NCBI GenBank assembly: GCA_032718475.1
Contig: JAUCBJ010004826.1
Location: forward strand, 1 to 37,913
Direction: 5' to 3'
Length of the DNA stretch: 37,913 nucleotides
DNA from: Nemertoderma westbladi
Taxonomy: Eukaryota > Xenacoelomorpha > Nemertodermatida > Nemertodermatidae
Below the pieces are notes generated by a model that did no database searches, was not told the DNA's origin, and saw nothing but the letters and a program-made list of their open reading frames with translations. Position numbers and translations under genes: made by a program. This document shows positions 29,458 through 37,913 of the stretch, one piece after another; positions within the stretch are counted from its first letter, which is position 1, and the number at the start of each line of letters is the position of its first letter.

Positions 29458-32400
29458 GAAGGAGCCCGGGGGGAAGAATCCTAGCCAATACTAAACTAAA
29501 CAATTGTCTAAATGGTGTGATGATACATAGCTGACTTTGTGGCTTGCCCCACATAATAAAAAATGAAACTTTGCTGCCACTAACAACCGAATATTTATAA
29601 GAAAATGCCCATGATTCACAACCAGATAAATAACAAGTTAGATTTACCAGTACAGGTACGGTTACCTTTCTTTTTGAAAACCATTAGATTTAACAATTAA
29701 TAGAAGTCTAGGTCGCGGCGAAAAATAATAACGCAAATTAAACAACCATACAATCGGCCTACACACTTTTTTATTATTCGAAATAAATTCGCTAACAGAA
29801 AATATCTAAACTAATTTATTTATTTACTAATTAATCTAAACGAGCAGGTGAACAATTGTTTCTACACAATTAATTATGACGACTTTTATGGGATATGTAA
29901 TATTTACTGTTCAATAATAATTTACAATCTCCCATTCCAACACATTCCCAGAGAGTAATAATATCATCAATATAACAAACTAAGTGGATTATAATTCGAT
30001 TTCTTCAGCCAAGTCCGATAGCTATTTTTCTGAAATTTATATTGCTAATTTAATTATTTGGCATATTCTGTTTGTGGCGCAGACTATAATAATAATAACA
30101 TTGTTGACATACAGTCTTTGAACCTTTCAGTCTTTCTCAGCAGTACTTTGTGGCTCGTCCCACATAATAAAAACTGAAACTTTGCTATGACAACACACCC
30201 GGTTCTTTTAAATTTGCGTGATTTGATTTATGCTCGCACCACTATTTGTAAGAAATATTAAAACTTATCTTACAGTATGCCAATGTAGTAATGGTATTAA
30301 AATATAATTAAATTAATTTACACTATTAATGCTTCAGCTAAAAAATCGTTTCAGCTAAAAAATCGTATGTAATAAAAAAAATAAGAATATTTTTAATATG
30401 TGTATATGTAATATAGGTATTACTGCTAAGTTAGGCAGTAGGCCAGAGCGGGCTCCTTAAATACATGCAACTACTGTATTATAGTGTAGGTCAACTATAA
30501 AACATTTTGCAATCCACAGTGAGTATCGACTGCAATAGGACACAACACACTGCTTTGTGTAACTAAAATTCATTCTCCTGATCCACCCCCTAACATAGCA
30601 GAGTGAGTAACCTTATTGTAGATATACCCTTAGGAAGCACTGGGAGAGCAATCAGCTTATGGGGTAATACATTAGAAACCAACAGCTTATGTGTGAGTAA
30701 ACATTGCCTTTCCTTATAGCCTACTAGTAAAACTTGGCAACCAACACGTTTTTCTATGACTGTGTATAACATATTAAGCCATATTTCATCATGAACACCA
30801 GCTGTTATTTTACCATTGCTTTTAATTTCGCGACAAAACAATGTCAAAAAATTAAATATATCGAATACCACACATAGAATCGATCTGAAATTTTGTAACG
30901 CGATTATGAACCTCAAAAGCAATGTACTTGCAAAATTTCATCAAAATCGCCAGGCAGGAAGTGCCTTAACCTAGATAATTATCAGTCAGTCAGTATGTCA
31001 GTCAATGTAATGTATCCTGAAGCGGGCTCCTAATAAATTTAAAAAAATAGAAAATCTTCACATATAAAATTCCAATAAAATTCGACCAAAAAGTGCAATC
31101 CTGGTTTTCTTTACATGGCCGAACAAAGTTTGCAACCCATTGGAACAATGCGCAACGGGTTATAGAGAGGTAAATAATGTGTATATCTTTTATAAATAAA
31201 TAAACATTTCATTTCGAAGTAATTGCGTACAAATTTGGAAATTGCATATAATATGTACATAGTACAATTTATACTAAATAGTTTGTATTGTATTGAACAA
31301 TTGTTGTGTATTAATATTTTGTTAATATTGTGTCGGTTACATTCCAATCATGAACTATAATAGTTATAATATAATGAATATATCACAGATTTCAAATCGC
31401 ACTTAATGTTTATTATTGGCTCAGCCGCGCATCTATCTTGCCAAGAAATAACTTTATATTAAATAAGGATCATATCTAAAATTGTTTTGCAATACTAAAT
31501 TGTTCAAATTTTTATATTATGCAATAATTGCTAAATTAATTAAATAATTATATTATTATTAATGTACAGCCATTATTAAGGGGGGCGGGGGTGTACCCCG
31601 ACCACCCCCCCCCCCCCCTAGCCACTTTTTTTTTAATGACCATTACTTTGGGTTATTTTAATAACGCAAAATTTTAATAACAATTTTATCGTCGCCAGCC
31701 TATGTCTGGAATACAAATAGTCTCCAAACGTAAATTTGAAAATTTTTGGCCTTCCCATAGCGGCTGGCGGGTGAATTGAGAATTTAACTAAAAACACTAG
31801 GCCTACTTGTCCCTCAATCTTGGTCCCAATTTCTTGAAATCAACTTTTTTGGATTCAGCACTATACAGCACTCTACAAAATTAATCTTATAGAATTTTAA
31901 TTAGCTAATTATAAAAAAATTAATTAATTTAACTAATTTTAATTATTTTGATTAAAATCATCTATTACTTGAAATATAATTTTTTTTCAAAATTCTTAAG
32001 ATAAATGTAAATTTATCTGCCGAAACCCTTTCGAATGAGCCTAAAATCATGAGATTTGGTTGAAAAATGGCGGAGGAGTAGTGTTTTAAAAATGAAAAAT
32101 GTCATTCTGAGATAATTGCCTTTAAAGTTTGAACCTTCCCGCGCAAAACCTGTCTGTTAATATGTAAGAATGAATGTCTGTCAATTATATCTAGCAACAA
32201 GAAAGCACAATACCATGCCAGGATTTTAGCGACTGGGGTTTTAATGGTCGCTGATTTCATTTCTGATATTAGTTTTCACTTTTACTGAAATCTGTCTGTC
32301 GGCCTTTATACTATCCGACAATCAGTCCGTCAAATATAAGAAAAGGTCACACCATCTAGCTAAAAATTTCAGGTTTAACATTTGATGACTTCGTAATTGT

Positions 32401-34839
32401 CTGTTTGGCTGTCAGGCTGTCGGTATATTTTGACGGGCATACAGACAGAAACGACGATGCCAAATTTGAATAATGACAACGGAGATTAAGTCACCGACCC
32501 CGAAAACCCATATAGGTAATTTTTTAGACAGATAGTATCCTATTTATTGACGGACAGACATACTGACGGATAGACTGACAGTCAAACGGACAGACATCCA
32601 GATCTCGAGAAGTAAGATTGGCTTGCTAAAGGGTTTTCAAATCGGAATCTTGCTCTTGATTACCCCCCCCCCCTGCCCCTTATTCTGTGGATTCAATTAA
32701 ATATACTTGATTCTTGAATCAGTTGGGGGTGATATGGTGACGATGATATTGATATTCATATTGGATATACATATTGGATGATATGGTGACGATGAGAATT
32801 GGGAATGGGAAAGATGGGCAGGGGTTTTTCAATGTTTTCAAGGTTTTCATTTACAGAATGGTGAAGGATGTGGAAGCTAAGAAGAGGGTTGTTGCGGGGA
32901 GGAGGGGAGGGGGGGGGGGGGGGGTCAGTAGGAAGAAAATATTGAGTATTAGCAAAGATGATCAACGATGAATCGAGTCGATGATGACTTAGCAACGATG
33001 AATTGAGGTTGCACTGGGATAACTTTGGTTTGGACAGCATCCGTTGCAATTTATCTAAAATGAAGAGTCTCCTCATTAGGCTGCTGTATTGTCTGCCTGT
33101 CATTGCCTGCTTGTTTGGTGGACTTTCCGTATCGTCGCTCGCTGATCTGGCAGAAAAGACAAAGTGCAAAAATGACATTCTGAGATAATCGAGTTTTTAT
33201 TTCTAACTTTTTTAAAAACAAATGAATTACGCTGAATTTTGGAACGTATACTAATTAAATAATTCCCCATACGTGCAATACATTACTTTTTTTGTAAAAA
33301 ATATATTTAGCTGGTTTCAGGGTCACTTTGACCTTTTGGCAAAAATAATTTTATAAAATATATTAAATACATGAATGTCTGGCAAAAAAGTCTAAGTGAT
33401 TATTGTTAATTGTATAGATGATATTGTATACAATGATACATGATTCAGTGAGTGACATCACCCATTCTTCCCATTTTTCTATAAATCTTCATGAGATTGC
33501 ATGAAATTTGAAACAGAAATACTTTCACCTTCCAACTGTTTAGCGGTTGAGTCGGAATTTTCGCTTTTAATCTTTTGCTACAAGCGTTAAAAAGGGAAAT
33601 ATATTTACCTAGAAAATCATGATAATGAATTTTAAATGGTAAAGTTCCATTAATAAGTTCCATTAATTAATTTAGTTCCATTAATTTTTAAACCGTGAAG
33701 TGGAACAGAAACATTATATTTATCATTTCTTTTGACATTATTAGTTTGCAATAAACTGGGTTTGTCCAATGTGGTAGCAGACGATGGTATTAAATCATTA
33801 AAAATCATTAAAAATACGATTTTTATCATCAAACGTAAAGTTATTGAAACATTTATAACGGCAGCCACATTGTACTCGTGTTGGTAATTTACTATCAATG
33901 AATTTTCACTCCCTATTACTAGTATAAGATACCCCTGCGGCTAATTCTTTAGTTATAATTTGACGATTTTCTAGAGATTAACCTTTTGAACCCCTTTTGG
34001 GTTTTGTTACATTTTAACATATTCTCAGCACGTTTCATGTTGGAGAAAACCTCCGTAATTGTATCAAATCTTTATTGTATCTTATCAGTATCTATTGTTA
34101 ATAAGTCTATAATGGTTGTTGGTTCTAGAAGTTCTAGCAACTCATTGGATGGGTAAAAGTCCCCTGTACTCATAGTTTATGATATTACAAATAGATTTAT
34201 TCGTATTTCCTATACTAATTTGTATTAATTATAGGCCTATAAATAACATTCAGTATTATAGTAATATTAATAAAAAGTAAGGGGCCCAAAATAAAGCCAA
34301 ATTAGCACTACAGCTTAAGTAATAGGGTAGGTTGAAAAGTCACTTTGGATTTTTTGCCACATGTATTTAAACTTAAAATGGTTATTATGAGGTTTGGCAG
34401 AAGATGCAAAGTGAGAATATGGTAAATATTCTGCACTTTGGCCTTTCTGTCAGGTAGGATTTCCAGCCGATCTCACTTTGTTCATTCGGCACATCGCAAT
34501 TTGTGAGGTTTTTGTCACAGATATCACTTTGAGGTTTCTACCACACCTCCGCAATGTCCCAGGATTGTATATTCAACAAAAACCCAATTTTTGAAAAATT
34601 TGCATTTGGTATTTGCCCCGAGAGCTGACTCGGCAAAAAAGCACCCCCCAACCCCCACTATGGATTACATTAGCAATGCGGAGGTCCGGCCACTTTTTTT
34701 TTTAAACTATAGCCATATATTTATTATTAAAGCTTGTAAAAACAGCTGATGCACATCAGATCGCATAGCAACCACCACCAACAACCAGACAAATATACAC
34801 TGTTAAATTAATACTACAGTTAGTATATGATACTGTCTG
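29458..34839. other. Long unassigned AT-rich stretch
   Basis: No gene was recognised. Visible items: a direct repeat (cacataataaaaa.tgaaac) at about 29550 and 30160; gcgggctcct at about 30448 and 31023; a degenerate 21-bp minisatellite remnant (gaacaaagtttgcaacccat) at 31119-31160; GACA-rich repeats with many gacagac/ctgtctg words at about 32290-32600; C/G tracts at 31605-31618, 32663-32673 and 32909-32924; and three agttccattaat units at 33642-33690. The open frames here lack conserved motifs. Confidence 0.5.
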
Positions 34840-36266
34840 ACTGTCCTCCAAACTTGGAGGGTTAGACCAGATTAGACTGGCCACTAGAGGCCAGTGGAAT
34901 TACCGGACACAATTGGGCTCACAGGCGTCAGTTAACTCCTGACCGGCTGCCTGTCTCACCCCCTACTGGAGAGTGAGCAGCCAACAATTCTTTGAGTCCC
35001 TTTCCTGATGACCTTTCTGGCCCAAACCCTGGGTCACCAGGGAGGCCAGATTGTGATGGGGAGAGGGATTCTGGAGTTGGAGGCTACTCTCATGTTCCAC
35101 CCCGACCAACAAAACCATTGGTGAATCCGAGGCAAGTCACTAGACTAGCCTCAGTAAACACACTAACACTCGGGTCCCCAATGCGACAAGGTGAGCTGAC
35201 TGCCTTGGCAGATAAGCTTTCTCTTAGCGCAGTGGGTGTTCAAGAGCACCGAATGCAGACTGGACAGACTGATGAGGTTCTGATTAAGGACATGGGGGGC
35301 GGTTGGCGACTCGCCTTCGCGTCAGCAGATGATAGTGGTAATGGTGGAATTGGTCTATTGATGAATCCAACTGCACATGCAGCATTGGACAAAATAAACC
35401 AAATCTCTAACCGCATCATCCGTTGCCACTTCTCATGTTCTGGAAGACTGGCTAAGAAGTTTCCTAAGGTGGTTCTGATTGTGTGCTACTCTCCAACTAG
35501 TGTTGCCCCTGTAGAGGAGATGGAAAATTTCTACCACAATCTACAAGCAGCTACTGATGGAGTGGATCAGCATGCATTCTTAACATTTCTGGGAGACTTT
35601 AATGCAAGTCTGCATCAATCACCTACATCGCCCTGGGTCTATAGCAATAGTGTTTACCGAAATTCTGTCCATCTTCAGGATTTTATCTCTGGAAATGGAT
35701 TGTTTTCGGCTGGAACCCAGTTCAAGAAGCGAACTGGAAAGCTATGGACTCATAGTGGACCCAGTGGTCACAAGTCCCAGATAGACAATATTCTGTTTCG
35801 TAGGAAATACAGGAGCTCTATACAAGACTGTAATGCATTTACACTTCGACCCTTCTCCAGTGATCACCGCCTTATTGTGGCCAAGGTAAGACTTAGTCTG
35901 CGTGCTAGCAGAACAACGAAATCTGCCTTGCCGCGGCATGACTGGTCCTCTCTGTTGCAACAGCCAAGTGTGAGATCCAGCTTCACACTACAGCTGAGCA
36001 ACAGGTATGAGGCTCTTGCCTCTGAGGCAGCAGATCACTGTGAGGGCTATACTGCCTTTACAGAAGCAATTAAGTTAGCAGCTGCAGAAACAGTTCCTGT
36101 ATACCCTCGAAACAGGAAAAGGGCCCCCTGGACTGACAACAAAATTCAAAAGTGCCGAAATAACCTTCATAAGGCGCAGAAAGAGTCCCGACTCAAACAG
36201 ACTACAGCGGCCAAGAATGCAGTTAAGGCTGCATCTAGGTCCATGAACAGGCAGTACTCTGTTAAT
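34840..36266 (+). mobile_element. RTE-like LINE, 5' half (endonuclease), interrupted
   Basis: A GC-richer 5' leader starts at about 34840 and an ORF begins at 34992. The copy breaks off at 36266, where the minus-strand RTE-like copy begins. The missing RT half, if present, should lie beyond the window's right end. Confidence 0.78.
34992..36266 (+). pseudogene. RTE-like LINE endonuclease domain, truncated ORF
   Basis: Open for 425 codons from the ATG at 34992 with all APE endonuclease motifs: ASVNTLTLGS, VGVQEHRM (catalytic Glu), VLIVCYSPTS, FLGDFNASL (Asp and Asn), SQIDNILF and SSDHRLI (SDH). A basic linker follows (NRKRAPWTDNKIQKC, AASRSMNRQYSVNL). After codon 425 the frame runs by chance into the inverted copy as LLLL, encoded by its (CTA)n tail, until a stop at 36383. 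The endonuclease itself looks undamaged; the polyprotein is cut before RT. Confidence 0.88.
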
Positions 36267-37913
36267 CTACTACTACTACTAGGATCGGCATGCTGCATTG
36301 CAGCTGCATTTTTAAGAATGCTGTGCCGGCTTGTCAACAAAATTGCACCGCCACAACTCCCTATCACCCATGACATTTGCTAGATCATCCGCATCTTTAA
36401 GGCCAGTGTCCTTTAAGATGCGTCTCAAGAAAGTCATGGGCTGTCCACCATGCTTATTCACTCCATGAGGCTGCCAAAGTACAAGATTATGCACTGGCTG
36501 GTCCTCACGGCGAAAGCAATGTCCTGCAAAGCGGAGGCGATTTTGTTCTAGTGTCAAGCTTGGGGGAACCAATGAGACACCTCCAATGTTATATAGTGTC
36601 TGGTTGGAGATGTGTGCATTGTACTTGACACAATGAACCCAGCGTAGCATTCTTGTGAATGTGCCATCCAGAGATTTGGTGTCCTCAGCAGTTAGAGCCC
36701 AGCATGGACTCCCGTAGAGGAGTACTGGAACTACTGCTGCTCTAAATAATCGGACCTTAAGTTTCCGATTAATTCTCGGTGACTTCCAAATCCTGGAAAG
36801 GCTATTCAAGGCTGCCCATGCCTTTCCCTTACGTATTCAAAGGTCCTCACCTGACTTCCGGATCCATGATCCCAGGTAACAGAAGTCGTCCACATGCTCA
36901 AGCATACCATCCTTTGAGCTTATGCTCATCCGATCAGAGACTTGCTGAGGACTTTTAAAGTTAACTGTCAGAATTTTGGTCTTTCTGGAGTTAATAAAAA
37001 GACCAACACTAGAAGGAGCATGTTCTAATGAGCTGAGGAGCCGTTGGGCTCCCTCTAATGATTCTGAGAGTACTCCTAAGTCATCAGCAAAGTCTAGATC
37101 AGTTAGGTACTTGGCAGGATTTCCTCGACTTCTGGAGCCAGTAGGTGGAGTTATCATCACCCCATCATCATTATAATGATCTAAGGACATGCGTAGAACA
37201 TAGTCAACCACAATAATGAACAAGAATGGTGCAAGTGTGTCTCCTTGGAGGACGCCCCATAACACTTCAAATGGTTCTGTGTCACCATCAACAGTAGACA
37301 CAAATGTTGTCGAACCATCGTATACTGATCTGATTGCTGCAATAATTTCATCAGGAATCCCATATAATGAAAGTATGCTGAACATACGTGAGCGAGAGAC
37401 TGAATCAAAGGCCTTGAAGAAGTCAACAAAGATAACAGCCAGATGCCTGTCTTTCTTTTTTGATAACTCTTCAATTATCCTTCTAAGTGCCAAAATGGGG
37501 CTCCATGGTCCCACGACCTTTACGGAACCCATTCTGATTTCCACGGAGCAGTCTCTCAATGGGATCCCTGATGCGATTTAATAGAATCCTATTGTATAGC
37601 TTTGCAGCAATCGAGATCAATGAGATTCCCCGAAAAGAACCATAGAGTGTTAGGTTGCCCTTCTTGGGAACTGGCACCAACTTATTTGTTTTATTTCTTG
37701 TGGGACTCTTGTTGTTCGGTACATGTCTACTATGATGGGATAGATGAGCTTTAAACACTCAGGTATTTTAAAGACCTCAGGGGGAACACCATCTACTCCA
37801 CTGGCACGATTGGTCTTAATGCTCTTTGCAGCAGCCTTCACTTCTGCAAAGGAGATATCGCCAATGGGAATATCTGGGAGTACAGACTCAGACACTTTAC
37901 TTCTATAAAGTTA
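36267..37913 (-). mobile_element. RTE-like LINE, reverse transcriptase and 3' end, running off the window
   Basis: Minus-strand copy with a (TAG)n tail at 36267-36281, a short 3' UTR, and a coding region upward to the window end. The endonuclease should follow beyond 37913. Tail and C-terminus match the fragments at 7.5 and 24.0 kb, so all belong to one family. Confidence 0.87.
36312..37895 (-). pseudogene. RTE-like reverse transcriptase with two frameshifts and one TGA
   Basis: Reads ASGVDGVPPEVFKIPECLKL (about 37810), then, shifted, VPVPKKGNLTLYGSFRGISL and QNGFRKGRGT (about 37700-37530), then, shifted, VIFVDFFKAFDSVSRSRM (catalytic Asp), GVLQGDTLAPFLFIIVVDYV and LDFADDLGVLS (FADD), then DFCYLGSWIRKSGEDL. 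A TGA at 36839-36837 interrupts; the same frame resumes as IRKGKAWAALNSLSRIW and runs to PAQHS-stop at 36312. The GVLQGDTLAP motif is typical of the RTE clade. The TGA fits decay of a CGA codon. Inactive copy. Confidence 0.9.

Noticed and set aside
32756-33178. Minus-strand ORF of 140 codons with a proline run
   Set aside because: The proline run is produced by a G tract at 32909-32924; the rest has no recognisable motif.
34232-34240. TAGGCCTA palindromes (also near 1726, 22376, 23970 and 31798) as regulatory sites
   Set aside because: They are scattered without relation to genes, so a genome-wide word preference is more likely. One is simply the target of an RTE-like insertion.
34992-36383. 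A single 463-residue protein ending in LLLLLGSACCIAAAFL
   Set aside because: The last 38 codons come from reading into the inverted tail of another LINE; the membrane-like end is an artefact of (CTA)n and 3' UTR sequence.
1-37913. CRISPR array
   Set aside because: The tandem repeats have no unique spacers of constant length and no cas genes are present; the setting is eukaryotic.

Overview
The window looks like animal nuclear DNA, probably from a marine invertebrate. It is AT-rich, it has spliced exons with GT..AG introns, and no bacterial-style operons, ribosome binding sites or tRNA/rRNA genes were found. The density and kinds of non-LTR retrotransposons (CR1-like, RTE-like, and an APE-type element with a protease in ORF1), a Pif1-type Helitron, and the frequent TAGGCCTA palindrome suggest an echinoderm, a hemichordate or another invertebrate deuterostome. 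The species cannot be fixed from this sequence alone.

Region 1-7.5 kb holds the only convincing host gene: a four-exon gene at 4049-6709 (+) for a secreted AA15-type lytic polysaccharide monooxygenase of 214 residues, with a complete copper-binding histidine brace. Upstream lie two minisatellite arrays of one 21-22 bp family in opposite orientation (1358-1592 and 2098-2502) and a 30-bp minisatellite (2537-2676). Intron 1 carries a SINE-like repeat. Intron 2 carries an AT-rich minisatellite and an unexplained small ORF.

Region 7.5-19 kb is a nested retrotransposon pile. A 24-bp target site duplication flanks a truncated RTE-like fragment at 7519-7853. An old CR1-like copy (+) is split into 8228-8714 and 18510-18965 by a minus-strand LINE ('LINE-B'). 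LINE-B is itself split into 8715-11121 and 18118-18509 by a plus-strand element of about 7.0 kb (11122-18117). At each level, removing the inner element rejoins the outer protein in frame. The innermost element has two long undamaged ORFs: ORF1 with a Ulp1/C48-type cysteine protease domain and a coiled coil, and ORF2 with an APE endonuclease and a reverse transcriptase. It is the most striking object in the window.

Region 19.1-28.2 kb is one decayed Helitron on the minus strand. It keeps its 3' hairpin and CTAG terminus at 19137, Pif1 helicase remains, a Rep-like domain, and an N-terminal 69-bp repeat array. It has been invaded by a LINE fragment (about 20955-21690), a 3.04-kb TIR element with an 8-bp target duplication (21819-24860), and a 696-bp insertion with a 15-bp target duplication (25232-25927).

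Region 28.2-34.8 kb is mostly unassigned AT-rich sequence with homopolymer C/G tracts and a second Helitron-type 3' end near 29435. Region 34.8-37.9 kb holds two RTE-like LINEs meeting tail-on: a plus-strand endonuclease half (34.84-36.27 kb), and a minus-strand reverse transcriptase copy (36.27 kb to the window end) broken by two frameshifts and one in-frame TGA.
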